64,000 bases of DNA. Origin: Clostridia bacterium. GTDB taxonomy: Bacteria > Bacillota > Clostridia > Christensenellales > Aristaeellaceae. This document shows positions 18,273 to 27,007 of the stretch, piece by piece. Under the pieces are notes generated by a model that worked only from the letters and a program-made list of their open reading frames with translations, was not told the origin of the DNA and did no database searches. The position numbers and the translations under genes are program-made. The stretch lies in contig JAFQHP010000019.1 of assembly GCA_017397895.1 (NCBI GenBank), forward strand, positions 34,373 to 98,372, read 5' to 3'. How positions within the stretch are numbered: position 1 is the first letter of the stretch; each line of letters opens with the position of its first letter.

Positions 18273-20243
18273 ATGAAGAAGTTTTTTGCACTGCTTTCCC
18301 TGGCCCTTGTGTTTGCGCTGCCTGCTTCGGCGGAGGTGATCTTTTCCGAGGTGATGGCCTCCAACGGCGTCTATACCAACGGCGAAGCCTATGACTGGGT
18401 GGAAATTTACAACCCCGGCAAAACCAAAGCGGACCTTTCCGGGTGCTTTCTTTCCGACAGCGAAAAGGACCTGCTCAAATGGGCCTTCCCGGAGGGGACC
18501 AGCCTGAAGGGCGGGGAATATCTGCTGGTGTATCTCACCGGGGAAGAAATGAGCCCCGGCAAAAACAAAACCTTCTATGCCAATTTCAAAATCTCCGCCG
18601 AAGGAGATCAACTGTACCTGACGGATGCGGCGGGGGAAGAGTTGCTTGCCTCCCTGGAATTTGGGCAGCAGTATGGAAATGTGTCCTGGGGCATGGCAAA
18701 CGGAAGCGGGGACATGGGCTTTTTTGCCGTTGCCACCCCTGGCAAGAAGAACGAAAAGCAGGTGTACCCATCCCGGGCGGCCCAGCCGGAAATTATCACC
18801 CCCGGCGGTTTCTATGGGGAAGAGATCACCGTGCAGGCCCGGGCAGTGGACGGCGCCACGCTGCGCTACACTTTGGACGGGGATACCCCCACGGAAAAGA
18901 GCAAGGTGTTTCCGGAAAAGGGGCTTTCCTTCAAAAAGACCGGCGTATTGCGCATTGCGGCTTTTGCAGAAAACGCCGTGCCCTCCCAGCCGGTGACCGC
19001 CACCTATTTCATCGGCGAAGAAAGGCCGGTGCCGGTGGTGTCGTTGGTGACGGATGAAAAATACCTGTTTGACAAAAAGACCGGCGCCCTGGTGAAGGGC
19101 AATAACCCGGATTACCCCAATTACGAAAAGGAATGGGAATACCCGGCCAATATTGAGTTTTACGGGCTGGAGGGCGAGTGTGAAATCAACCAGATGGGCA
19201 CCTTTACCGCCGCCGGCCATTCTGCCCGGCAGAATGCCCAGAAATCCATTGCCATCTATGCCCGAAAGGCCTATGGGGAGGACCGGTTTTACTTTAATCC
19301 CTTCCCAAACCGGGATTATGACAGCTACAAATCCCTCTTGCTCCGGGGCGCCAATTCCGACGCCTTTTCCACCCGCATGCGGGACGTGGTGATTTCTTCC
19401 CTTGCCAAGCCCCTGGATATCATCTATCAGGACGCCCTGGCCATTGAAGTGTATATCAACGGCGAATACTGGGGGCACTATAACCTCAGGGAAAAGATCA
19501 ACAAGCATTTCATTGCCCAGTGGGAGGGCGTGACGGAAGAAACGGACATCGACAAGATCGACATTCTGGCCCGCACCGGCCGGGATGAATTTGTGCAAAA
19601 CGGCGATAACAAGGACTGGCTTGCCCTGTGCGATTTTTGCAAGACGGAGGATCTGAACGTCCCGGAAAATCTGCAGTATGTGGAAGAGAGGCTGGATATC
19701 GACAGCCTGTTCACCCACGCCGCCTTTGAAATCATCATCGGCAACGATGACTTCACCAACGTCCGGGTCTACCGGGTGCCCGGCGGCAAGTGGAAATACC
19801 TGCTGTTTGACGTGGAGGCCGGGTTCCTCTCCAATGACAAGGCACCCATGAATTACTACCTGAAGGACGTGGACGACAAAATTCAGGGCTTCCGCCACGA
19901 GCCCATGGCGGCGCTTTTGAACGTGCCGGAAATGAAGGCGCGGTTCCTGACCCGCTTTGCGGAGATACTGGAAACTTCCTTCCGCTGGCCTTATGTGGAA
20001 GCAGCCTTTGCCCCCTGGGAAGAAACCCTGGAAATCCTGCTGCCCCGGCATCTCAAACGCTGGCCCCACTTCACCCTGAAGGAATGGCGGCAGAACGTGG
20101 ATGCCGTGAAATACTACGGCCGCATCCGGCCTACGAAAATCGTGTCCCTTCTGCAAAAGCACATGAAGCTGACCGATGCGGAAGTGGAACAGTATTTCGG
20201 AGACGTGCAAAGGGTGCTGGAGGAAGAGAATATTTTCAAGTGA
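18273..20243 (+). CDS. Secreted CotH family protein with lamin-tail domain
   Basis: The 656-residue protein has a signal peptide (KKFFALLSLALVFALPASA). The domains in order are a lamin-tail domain (about 21-140, IFSEVMASNGVYTNGEAYDW), a chitobiase-C-like beta domain (about 170-250, TLRYTLDGDTPTEKS) and a CotH kinase-like domain (about 255-600). CotH proteins are atypical secreted kinases; in Bacillus CotH phosphorylates spore coat proteins, and in anaerobes they are found on cellulosomes and cell surfaces. HYNLREKINKHF and NDDFTNVRVYR match CotH signatures. The usual DLD-type motif reads LFDVEAGF, so a metal residue may differ. It closes the five-gene operon and is followed by a terminator. 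Confidence 0.88.
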   Translation: MKKFFALLSLALVFALPASAEVIFSEVMASNGVYTNGEAYDWVEIYNPGKTKADLSGCFLSDSEKDLLKWAFPEGTSLKGGEYLLVYLTGEEMSPGKNKTFYANFKISAEGDQLYLTDAAGEELLASLEFGQQYGNVSWGMANGSGDMGFFAVATPGKKNEKQVYPSRAAQPEIITPGGFYGEEITVQARAVDGATLRYTLDGDTPTEKSKVFPEKGLSFKKTGVLRIAAFAENAVPSQPVTATYFIGEERPVPVVSLVTDEKYLFDKKTGALVKGNNPDYPNYEKEWEYPANIEFYGLEGECEINQMGTFTAAGHSARQNAQKSIAIYARKAYGEDRFYFNPFPNRDYDSYKSLLLRGANSDAFSTRMRDVVISSLAKPLDIIYQDALAIEVYINGEYWGHYNLREKINKHFIAQWEGVTEETDIDKIDILARTGRDEFVQNGDNKDWLALCDFCKTEDLNVPENLQYVEERLDIDSLFTHAAFEIIIGNDDFTNVRVYRVPGGKWKYLLFDVEAGFLSNDKAPMNYYLKDVDDKIQGFRHEPMAALLNVPEMKARFLTRFAEILETSFRWPYVEAAFAPWEETLEILLPRHLKRWPHFTLKEWRQNVDAVKYYGRIRPTKIVSLLQKHMKLTDAEVEQYFGDVQRVLEEENIFK

Positions 20244-20288
20244 GCGAGGGCGTGAAGGTATCGCTTTTGCGGACGTTATGAAACACAA

Positions 20289-20331
20289 GACCGACGGAGA
20301 AGAAAACAATTTTTTCTTCCCGCCGGTTTTT
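20289..20331 (+). terminator. Terminator after the CotH operon
   Basis: ACCGACGG pairs with CCGCCGGT around an inner AAGAAAA/TTTTTTCTT stem, followed by a T-rich tract. Confidence 0.75.
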
Positions 20332-20391
20332 GTTTTCCTGGCTGTATACGCATTGGCCTGAGGATGGGTTGCAAAAAGGAGGGAAGCATTC

Positions 20392-20420
20392 TTGTTATTT
20401 TGAAAGATTTATGCTAGAAT
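20392..20420 (+). promoter_or_regulatory. Promoter of the leucine-rich repeat gene
   Basis: TTGTTA (20392-20397), 17 bp, TAGAAT (20415-20420). Confidence 0.75.
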
Positions 20421-20459
20421 TATTTGGAAATAATATGATATTGATTGGAGCGTTGATCC

Positions 20460-21482
20460 ATGAAAAAGAGCTGGAGGATCCTTCTTCTGTTAATGATCTC
20501 TTGTTTGTGCTGCTCAATTGCGAAAGCCTCCAATTTGCCGGACAGTAGAAGTGGCGACTTTGGGTACAAGCGTTTACCCGATGGAACGGTTCAGATTACC
20601 AAATACTATGGAAAAGAAGACAGTATCGTTCTCCCGGATACCTTGGGAGGATATGCTGTTACCGGTATTGACGATCGTGCATTTCACAATTGCATTGTTC
20701 TGAAAAATATCGCAATTCCGGATTGCATCATAAAAATTGGGGCAAACCCATTTACAAACTGTTCAAGTTTGGAAAATATTTGGGTATCGCCTGATCACCC
20801 GGTTTTAACATATATGGAAGGCGTGCTATTTAGTAAAGAGGAAAGAAAGTTGATTTGTTATCTGAATGCGTCCAAAGAGCAGGAATACGAAGTGCCGTCG
20901 GGCGTGCGAGTAATCGGTGATTATGCTTTTTTTGACTGTGATTTTCTTCGTACAGTAACATTGAATGGAGAAATAGACAGCATTGGTGAAAGCTCGTTTT
21001 CAGGGTGTGATAATTTAACAGACGTATATATTCAGAATGGAGTAAGCAGCATTGGCAAGAAGGCCTTTTTTGAATGTAGTGGCCTGGCAGAAATCAATCT
21101 GCCGGATAGTATAAGCTATATTGGAAAATATGCATTTTCGGATTGTACAGTATTGAAAAAAGTAGTGCTTCCGGGGGGCTTGGAGAAGCTGGAAGAAGGG
21201 ATGTTCTGTAATTGTATTTCATTGACAACGATTTCTATGCCTGAAACGCTTAAAACGATCGAAAAGAGGGCATTTGCCAACTGTGGGTTAATAAGAAAAA
21301 TTACGCTTTCCAGAGATGTGGCCTTCATTGCTGTTGACGCATTTGATGGGTGCTCTTTAAATCTGTTGTTTGTGGTAAATCAAAATTCTTATTCGGCTCA
21401 ATGGTGTAAAGAGAACATTATGAACCATGTGTACCCAGATACGTTTGATTGGCTGAATGAAACAAAAAATGAAAGCAAATAA
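20460..21482 (+). CDS. Secreted BspA-like leucine-rich repeat protein, AT-rich
   Basis: This 340-residue protein has a signal peptide (KKSWRILLLLMISCLCCSIA, with a possible lipobox cysteine). It then carries about six to eight copies of the BspA/TpLRR-type repeat, seen as F.GC..L..I..P..I..IG..AF lines such as IGESSFSGCDNLTDVYI and IGKYAFSDCTVLKKVVL. Such proteins bind host or bacterial surface ligands. The base composition and codon use are visibly more AT-rich than in every neighbour, which suggests recent acquisition. It has its own promoter and terminator and shares no operon. The ATG at 20460 has GGAG 9 nt upstream. Confidence 0.9.
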   Translation: MKKSWRILLLLMISCLCCSIAKASNLPDSRSGDFGYKRLPDGTVQITKYYGKEDSIVLPDTLGGYAVTGIDDRAFHNCIVLKNIAIPDCIIKIGANPFTNCSSLENIWVSPDHPVLTYMEGVLFSKEERKLICYLNASKEQEYEVPSGVRVIGDYAFFDCDFLRTVTLNGEIDSIGESSFSGCDNLTDVYIQNGVSSIGKKAFFECSGLAEINLPDSISYIGKYAFSDCTVLKKVVLPGGLEKLEEGMFCNCISLTTISMPETLKTIEKRAFANCGLIRKITLSRDVAFIAVDAFDGCSLNLLFVVNQNSYSAQWCKENIMNHVYPDTFDWLNETKNESK

Positions 21483-21490
21483 AAACGAGA

Positions 21491-21519
21491 AGGAAGCTGC
21501 AAACAGGCTTCCTTTTTTT
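21491..21519 (+). terminator. Terminator after the leucine-rich repeat gene
   Basis: AGGAAGC, loop TGCAAACAG, GCTTCCT followed by a run of T. Confidence 0.88.
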
Positions 21520-21614
21520 GTTTGAAGAAATGCTTCTGTTTGACAGGGCGGCTTTTTTATAAGAACAAATCCGAAAGATTTCCGGCTTTTCTCGTTTTTT
21601 GCTTTGCAGTTTGC

Positions 21615-21644
21615 TTGACAGAAACGGGGAAGGGGTCGTATAAT
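21615..21644 (+). promoter_or_regulatory. Strong promoter of nifJ
   Basis: Consensus TTGACA (21615-21620) and TATAAT (21639-21644) with an 18-bp spacer; leader of about 65 nt. Confidence 0.9.
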
Positions 21645-21714
21645 ATTGAGTTGGAGAAGAAGGGGGAATTCTATCGATTTCCCGCTCTCATATAAGCTTA
21701 AAGGAGGCAATCTC

Positions 21715-24700
21715 ATGGCAACCAAATTGACCATCGACGGTAACGGTGCAGTTAGCCACGTCGCGTATATGTTCAGCGATGTAGCCGCTATCTACCCCAT
21801 CACCCCGTCCTCCACCATGGCCGAGTATGTAGACGAATGGGCTGCTCAGGGCCGCAAGAACCTCTTTGGCCAGACTGTACACGTAGCTGAAATGCAGTCT
21901 GAAGCCGGTGCTGCCGGTGCTGTGCACGGCTCTCTGGTGGCCGGTGCTCTCACCACCACCTTCACCGCTTCCCAGGGCCTGCTGCTGATGATCCCCAATA
22001 TGTACAAGATCAGCGGCGAACTGCTGCCCGGCGTTTTCCACGTTTCCGCCCGCGCCCTGGCTGCTCACGCGCTGAGCATCTTCGGCGATCATTCCGACGT
22101 GATGGCTTGCCGCCAGACCGGCTTTGCCATGCTGGCCTCCGGCTCCGTTCAGGAAGCGATGGACATGGCCCTGGTTGCCCATCTGGCCGCCATCAAGGGC
22201 TCCGTTCCCTTCCTGCATTTCTTTGACGGTTTCCGCACCAGCCACGAAATCCAGAAGATCGACGCTTATGAACTGGAAGAAGTCCGCAAGCTGGTTGACT
22301 GGGACAAGGTGGCCGAGTTCCGCGCCCGCGCCCTGAACCCCGAACATCCCCATCAGGCCGGTACCGCCCAGAACCCCGACATCTACTTCCAGAACCGTGA
22401 AGCTGCCAACAAGTACTACGAAGCCATCCCCGGCATCGTGGAAAAGTACATGAAGCAGGTGGCGAAGCTCACCGGCCGTGCCTATAAGCTGTTCGACTAC
22501 TACGGCGCCGAAGACGCCGAAGAAGTGATCGTGGCCATGGGCTCCGGTTGCGAAACCATCCATGAAACCATCGACGCCATGCTGAAGAAGGGCAAGAAGG
22601 TTGGCGTGATCAAGGTGCATCTGTACCGTCCCTTCTCTGCCAAGCACTTCCTTAACGCTCTGCCTGAAACCTGCAAGAAGATCGCCGTGCTGGACCGCAC
22701 CAAGGAACCCGGTTCCCTGGGCGAACCCCTGTACGAAGATGTGTGCGCTGTGCTGGCCGAAAACGGCAAGAAGGACATCGTGGTCGTAGGCGGCCGCTAT
22801 GGTCTGGGTTCCAAGGAATTCAATCCCACCATGGTGAAGGCTGTGTATGACAACATTGCCAAGGCTGCTCCCAAGAACCACTTCACCGTGGGCATCATCG
22901 ACGACGTGACCAAAACCAACCTGAAGCTGGGCAAGCAGTACAACGTGGCCCCCAAGGGCACCGTGAGCTGCAAGTTCTACGGCCTGGGTTCCGACGGTAC
23001 CGTTGGCGCCAACAAGAACTCCATCAAGATCATCGGCGACCATACCGATAAGTACGCTCAGGCTTACTTCGCCTATGACTCCAAGAAGTCCGGCGGCCTG
23101 ACCGTGTCCCACCTGCGCTTTGGCGATGTGCCGATCCGCTCCACTTATCTGATTGACGCTGCTGACTTCATCGCTTGCCACAACCCCGCTTATGTGACCA
23201 TGTATGACATGGTGTCCTCCCTCAAGGACGGCGGCACCTTCCTGCTGAACAGCCAGTGGGAACCCGAAGAAATGGGCGAACACCTGCCTGCTACCATGAA
23301 GCAGCTGCTGGCCAAGAAGAAGGCCAAGTTCTACACCATCAACGCCATCAAGCTGGCCGCTCAGGTTGGCATGGGTGGCCGTATCAACACCATCATGCAG
23401 GCTGCCTTCTTCAAGCTGGCCGACATCATCCCCTACGAAGATGCCGACAAGTACATGAAGGCCTATGCCAAGAAGACCTATGGCAAGAAGGGCGACGCCG
23501 TTGTCCAGAAGAACTGGGACGCCATCGACATCGCCATCTCCGGCCTGAAGGAAGTCAAGGTTCCCGCTGAATGGGCCACCGCCACCACCGGTGCCGAACC
23601 CGCCAAGGTGGAAGCCACCGATTATTTCAACAACTTCGTCAAGCCCATCCTGGCTCAGGAAGGCGACAGCCTGCCCGTTTCTGCTTTCGATCCTGCCGGT
23701 ATCGTGCCCAACGGCACCACCCAGTACGAAAAGCGCGGCATCGCTGTGAAGGTGCCCGAATGGATCGTGGACAACTGCGTGCAGTGCGGCCAGTGCTCTC
23801 TGGTTTGCCCCCATGCCTGCATCCGTCCCATCCTGATGAAGGAAGGCACTGAAAAGCCCGCTTCCTACATCACCAAGAAGGCCATCGGCAAGGAATACGC
23901 CGGCTACGAATATCGTATGCAGGTCAGCCCCCTGGATTGCACCGGCTGCGGCAACTGCGTTGAAGTCTGCCCCGCCAAGGTGAAGGCTCTGGTGATGAAG
24001 CCCCTGGCCGAACAGAAGGTGGAAGAAGAAAACTGGAAGTTCGCCATGAACCTGCCCCGTCCCGACGTGAAGATCAATCCCGCCACTGTCAAGGGCAGCC
24101 AGTTCCTGCAGCCCCTCTTCGAGTTCTCCGGCGCCTGCGCCGGCTGCGGCGAAACCCCCTATGTGAAGCTGGTCAGCCAGCTGTTCGGTGATCGTATGAT
24201 GGTTGCCAACGCCACCGGCTGCTCCTCCATCTACGGCGGTTCCGCTCCCACCAACCCCTACACCGTCAACGAAAAGGGCCATGGTCCCGCCTGGGCCAAC
24301 AGCCTCTTTGAAGACAATGCTGAATTCGGCTTTGGTATGAACCTGGCCACCGCTCAGCGCCGCGCCAAGCTGGCCGAAACCATCCAGGCCCTGGCCGCCA
24401 AGTGCCCCGACTGGAAGGAATTCCAGGAAGCTGCCGCTGAATGGCTGGAAAACATGGAAGAAGCCGAAGGCTCCAAGATCGCTGCTGAAAAGATCATCGC
24501 CTGCGTGGAAGGCTGCATGAACTGCGGCTGCGAATGCGACGCCCTGTGCAAGGAAATCTACGATGCCAAGGATATGCTGGTCAAGAAGTCCATCTGGATC
24601 TTCGGCGGCGACGGCTGGGCCTATGACATCGGTTACGGCGGTGTGGACCACGTGCTGGCCCAGAACCAGGATGTGAACATCCTCGTGCTGGACACCGAAG

Positions 24701-25218
24701 TGTACTCCAACACCGGCGGTCAGGCTTCCAAGTCCACCCCCACCGGCTCCGTGGCCAAGTTTGCTGCCGCCGGTAAGCGGACCAAGAAGAAGGACCTGGG
24801 CATGATGGCCATGAGCTATGGCTATGTGTACGTGGCTACCGTGGCCATGAGCGCCAACCCTGCTCAGCTGATCAAGGCCATGATCGAAGCCGAAAAGTAC
24901 CATGGTCCCTCCCTGATCATCGCCTACGCTCCCTGCATCAACCACGGCATCAATATGTCCCTGGCTCAGGCCGAAATCCGCAAGGCTGTTGCCGCCGGTT
25001 ATTGGCCCCTGTATCGGTACAATCCCGATCTGGACACCCCCCTCACCATCGACAGCAAGGATCCCACCGAAAGCTATCAGGACTTCATCCGCGGCGAAAC
25101 CCGTTATCAGACGCTGCTGAAGATGTTCCCCGAAGCTGCCGAAAAGCTCTTTGCCCAGAACGAAGAGGATGCCAAGGTGCGTCTTGCCAACTACAAGCGC
25201 ATGGCTGGTCAGGAATAA
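21715..25218 (+). CDS. nifJ: Pyruvate:ferredoxin (flavodoxin) oxidoreductase
   Basis: The 1167-residue single-chain enzyme converts pyruvate and CoA to acetyl-CoA and CO2 while reducing ferredoxin, the central step of clostridial fermentation. The order is the standard one: pyrimidine-binding domain I (YPITPSSTMAEYVDEW near the start), domains II and III, two [4Fe-4S] cluster motifs CVQCGQCSLVC (about residue 690) and CTGCGNCVEVC (about 742), a further cluster with CAGCGE (about 808), and the thiamine diphosphate site GDGWAYDIGYGG. The ATG at 21715 follows AAAGGAGG. The strong promoter and uniform preferred codons indicate very high expression. It is a single-gene unit with a clear terminator. 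Confidence 0.98.
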   Translation: MATKLTIDGNGAVSHVAYMFSDVAAIYPITPSSTMAEYVDEWAAQGRKNLFGQTVHVAEMQSEAGAAGAVHGSLVAGALTTTFTASQGLLLMIPNMYKISGELLPGVFHVSARALAAHALSIFGDHSDVMACRQTGFAMLASGSVQEAMDMALVAHLAAIKGSVPFLHFFDGFRTSHEIQKIDAYELEEVRKLVDWDKVAEFRARALNPEHPHQAGTAQNPDIYFQNREAANKYYEAIPGIVEKYMKQVAKLTGRAYKLFDYYGAEDAEEVIVAMGSGCETIHETIDAMLKKGKKVGVIKVHLYRPFSAKHFLNALPETCKKIAVLDRTKEPGSLGEPLYEDVCAVLAENGKKDIVVVGGRYGLGSKEFNPTMVKAVYDNIAKAAPKNHFTVGIIDDVTKTNLKLGKQYNVAPKGTVSCKFYGLGSDGTVGANKNSIKIIGDHTDKYAQAYFAYDSKKSGGLTVSHLRFGDVPIRSTYLIDAADFIACHNPAYVTMYDMVSSLKDGGTFLLNSQWEPEEMGEHLPATMKQLLAKKKAKFYTINAIKLAAQVGMGGRINTIMQAAFFKLADIIPYEDADKYMKAYAKKTYGKKGDAVVQKNWDAIDIAISGLKEVKVPAEWATATTGAEPAKVEATDYFNNFVKPILAQEGDSLPVSAFDPAGIVPNGTTQYEKRGIAVKVPEWIVDNCVQCGQCSLVCPHACIRPILMKEGTEKPASYITKKAIGKEYAGYEYRMQVSPLDCTGCGNCVEVCPAKVKALVMKPLAEQKVEEENWKFAMNLPRPDVKINPATVKGSQFLQPLFEFSGACAGCGETPYVKLVSQLFGDRMMVANATGCSSIYGGSAPTNPYTVNEKGHGPAWANSLFEDNAEFGFGMNLATAQRRAKLAETIQALAAKCPDWKEFQEAAAEWLENMEEAEGSKIAAEKIIACVEGCMNCGCECDALCKEIYDAKDMLVKKSIWIFGGDGWAYDIGYGGVDHVLAQNQDVNILVLDTEVYSNTGGQASKSTPTGSVAKFAAAGKRTKKKDLGMMAMSYGYVYVATVAMSANPAQLIKAMIEAEKYHGPSLIIAYAPCINHGINMSLAQAEIRKAVAAGYWPLYRYNPDLDTPLTIDSKDPTESYQDFIRGETRYQTLLKMFPEAAEKLFAQNEEDAKVRLANYKRMAGQE

Positions 25219-25232
25219 TTCCTAACAAAATG

Positions 25233-25262
25233 AAGGGCCGCCCGAAAGGGTGGCCCTTTTTA
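25233..25262 (+). terminator. Terminator after nifJ
   Basis: GGGCCGCCC (25235-25243), loop GAAA, GGGTGGCCC (25248-25256), T-run. Confidence 0.93.
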
Positions 25263-25290
25263 ATTTTATATGAAGACTGCAGAATTTCAC

Positions 25291-25905
25291 GAAGCAGGGG
25301 GCTCCTCACCCCCTGTACCCCGCGGCAGGGCTATTAGCCCTGCACCCGTTTTGCGATACACAATCGTATCCAACAGACTTGTTTCCGCACGAAAGTTGAG
25401 GAGACGAATAAACAGCACCACGGGCACAATGAAAACAGAAAAAAGGCGTGGCAGGAAATAAATTTCCGCCAGCGCCTTTTTTGCTGTTTTCCCCGGATGC
25501 CAAAGCATCCGGCAGGCGGTGTTCCACCGCCCAGCCCGTGGGTGGCAGTGCCGCAGCCAATTCGCAATGTAATTGTCTTTCCTCTCAAACGCGTCTGTGC
25601 GTGTACGGAAGTGCCACGCTCCATTCGCTATGTTTCCATCTTCTTATTAGCCCCAGCGGGAAATTGTTTGTTCGACAATTCCACTACATCCGCTGCCGGG
25701 TCCAGGGGCGATGCCCCTGGTGGGGTGCAGGGGTGAAACCCCGCATGGTTCCCCAAACCACAGCGGGAAATTGCTTGTGCTGTATGTCAACTACTTCCGC
25801 CACCGGGTCCAGGGGCGATGCCCCTGGTGGGGGGCGGGGTGAAACCCCGCATGGTTCTCCAAGCAGCAGTGTCAATAAGCCTATCCGCTCCGCCCCGGGC
25901 AGGTG
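25291..25905 (+). repeat. Large modular inverted repeat, copy R2
   Basis: This copy lies between nifJ (plus) and the DUF1540 pair (minus). It has a G-rich hairpin (25295-25315), one left terminal unit (hairpin GCAGGGCT/AGCCCTGC, then a CCGTTTTGCGATACAC block and GACTTGTTTCCGCAC), the core (25418-25542), a GTGCCGCAGCC segment, and two tandem right terminal units in inverted orientation. Each right unit begins with AGCGGGAAATTG and ends with a CCAGGGGC-GAT-GCCCCTGG hairpin (first at 25702-25720) and a GGGTGAAACCCC palindrome. The doubled right unit shows that terminal units can be multiplied. Confidence 0.85.
25418..25542 (+). repeat. Folded core of repeat R2 (inner stem type III)
   Basis: Arms CCACGGGC (25418-25425) and GCCCGTGG (25534-25541) enclose a long hairpin AAAACAG/CTGTTTT (25432-25438, 25484-25490) on GGCG-TGGC-GGAAAT/ATTTCC-GCCA-CGCC (25445-25476), then GGATGC/GCATCC (25495-25510) and GGCGGTG/CACCGCC (25515-25531). 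The inner stem sequence differs from R1 on both arms yet still pairs. Confidence 0.85.
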
Positions 25906-25912
25906 CTGAATA

Positions 25913-25957
25913 AAAAAGATCAGGCTGCTCCCGTATTGGGGAACAGCCTGTTTTTTT
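25913..25957 (-). terminator. Bidirectional terminator after the DUF1540 pair
   Basis: CAGGCTG and CAGCCTG (25921-25950) form the stem, with an inner CCC/GGG pairing. On the minus strand it ends in a T-run (AAAAAA at 25912-25917 on plus); seven T follow on the plus side too. Confidence 0.85.
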
Positions 25958-26187
25958 CAGTGCTTTTTGGCCGGGGCTTCCGTGGTGCCGTTCAGGCTGT
26001 TCAGGCCCTGTTCCGCGGAGCGGAGGGAATGGCTGCCGCCAAGCCGGGAAAGGGCGATGGCCTGGTCGTCGGTCATGGGCATGGTGGCCATCAGCCCGGT
26101 GCACTCGTTGGCGCTGGCAATATCGTCTTCATGGAGGAAGGCGTCATTATCGGGCGTGTGGAGGGGGGATTGCTTTTCCCGGCTCAT
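25957..26187 (-). CDS. Small hypothetical protein coupled to DUF1540 protein
   Basis: This 76-residue protein begins SREKQSPLHTPDNDAFLHED and has no cysteine pattern apart from one residue. It contains ATMPMTDDQAIALSRLGG in the middle and a hydrophilic tail ending APAKKH. Its ATG overlaps the TGA of the DUF1540 gene (ATGA at 26184-26187), which is my reason to start here rather than at the upstream end of the longer open frame. I do not recognise a family. The coupling suggests a joint role with the DUF1540 protein, perhaps in sporulating cells. Confidence 0.65.
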   Translation of the reverse strand: MSREKQSPLHTPDNDAFLHEDDIASANECTGLMATMPMTDDQAIALSRLGGSHSLRSAEQGLNSLNGTTEAPAKKH

Positions 26188-26354
26188 TTGCAGTGATAGC
26201 TCTGGCACATGCTCTCGTCGGCGGGGTCGCCGGAGTAGGCCATGGGGGTGGGGGCAATCTGCACGCTTTCCAGGCCGCACAGGCCCTGATCCTGCTTGAG
26301 ATGACGGCAGGATTTTACAGAACAATGAATGCACTGGTGACTGGGTTGACTCAT
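26184..26354 (-). CDS. DUF1540 domain protein (56 residues)
   Basis: The peptide starts SQPSHQCIHCSVKSCRHL and continues to end SMCQSYHCK. The spacing of cysteines (CxxC...C...C...C...C) matches DUF1540, a small probable metal-binding domain common in spore-forming clostridia and of unknown function. The ATG at 26354 has AAAGGAG 8 nt upstream on the minus strand. A perfect palindrome GGCGCTTTTGCGCC (26377-26390) lies just upstream of the ribosome site and could be an operator or a leader hairpin. Confidence 0.85.
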   Translation of the reverse strand: MSQPSHQCIHCSVKSCRHLKQDQGLCGLESVQIAPTPMAYSGDPADESMCQSYHCK

Positions 26355-26419
26355 GGGACATTCTCCTTTCCATCCCGGCGCTTTTGCGCCTGCAAGGGTA
26401 GCATTTGCAAAAGGCGGGC

Positions 26420-26448
26420 TTGCGATACATACGAAATTGTGGTATTAT
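26420..26448 (+). promoter_or_regulatory. Promoter of queT
   Basis: TTGCGA (26420-26425), 17 bp, TATTAT (26443-26448) with an extended -10 TGG. The leader is about 40 nt. Confidence 0.75.
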
Positions 26449-26494
26449 TTTTTCTGGTTCTCATTTCTGTATGTGTAGCGGAAAGGATGAAAAA

Positions 26495-26968
26495 ATGCAA
26501 CAAAAAATGACAGTGAAGGAAATTTGCATCGGGGCGGCCATTGCAGCCATTTATGCGGCGCTGACGCTGCTGCTGGCTCCCATCAGCTTCGGCGCCGGCG
26601 GCGCATTCCAGCTGCGGGTATCGGAAGCGCTGACACTGCTCCCCTGCCTGTTTCCTTCTGCGGTGCCCGGGCTTTTTGTGGGATGCCTGCTTGCCAATTT
26701 CCTGGCCGGCGCGCCCATCTATGACGTGATTTTCGGCAGCCTGGCCACGCTGATTGCTGCGGTGCTGACAAGAAAGCTGCGCAAAAATGTGTGGCTGGCG
26801 GCGCTGATGCCGGTGGTGTGGAATGTGGTGATTGTGGGCAGTATGCTGAGCTTCGTTTATCAGCTGCCCTTCTTCTATGCCTGGCTGACGGTGCTTCCCG
26901 GGGAAGCGGCGGCTTGCTTCCTGCTGGGCATCCCGCTGGTGAAGGGGCTGGAAAAAATCCGGCTTTGA
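26495..26968 (+). CDS. queT: QueT family ECF transporter S component (queuosine precursor uptake)
   Basis: The 157-residue membrane protein has about five to six helices and the QueT signatures FQLRVSEALTLLPCLFP and YDVIFGSLATLIAAVLTRKL. S components of this family bind preQ1-type or related deazaguanine precursors and work with a shared ECF energising module, which is not in this window. The ATG at 26495 follows GAAAGGA. A second queuosine gene, queH, lies at 53.8 kb, so salvage or synthesis of the modified base is likely active. Despite the role I see no preQ1 riboswitch in the short leader. Confidence 0.87.
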   Translation: MQQKMTVKEICIGAAIAAIYAALTLLLAPISFGAGGAFQLRVSEALTLLPCLFPSAVPGLFVGCLLANFLAGAPIYDVIFGSLATLIAAVLTRKLRKNVWLAALMPVVWNVVIVGSMLSFVYQLPFFYAWLTVLPGEAAACFLLGIPLVKGLEKIRL

Positions 26969-27007
26969 AACCAGGGCGAACTCAAAACGGATATTTATTG
27001 TCAATAT

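Noticed and set aside
21688..24945. Minus-strand open frame of 1085 codons opposite nifJ
   Set aside because: It is the mirror of a highly biased GC-rich gene. The product is glycine/histidine/valine-rich with no motif, and no ribosome site fits. Similar shadows opposite pepF, leuS, carB and others were dropped for the same reason.
25957..26430. A single 157-residue minus-strand protein
   Set aside because: Its first half is out of frame with the clear DUF1540 peptide, and the ATGA coupling shows two small genes instead.
26448..26495. preQ1 riboswitch upstream of queT
   Set aside because: The leader after the promoter is only about 40 nt and has neither the C-rich loop nor the A-rich tail of a preQ1 aptamer.
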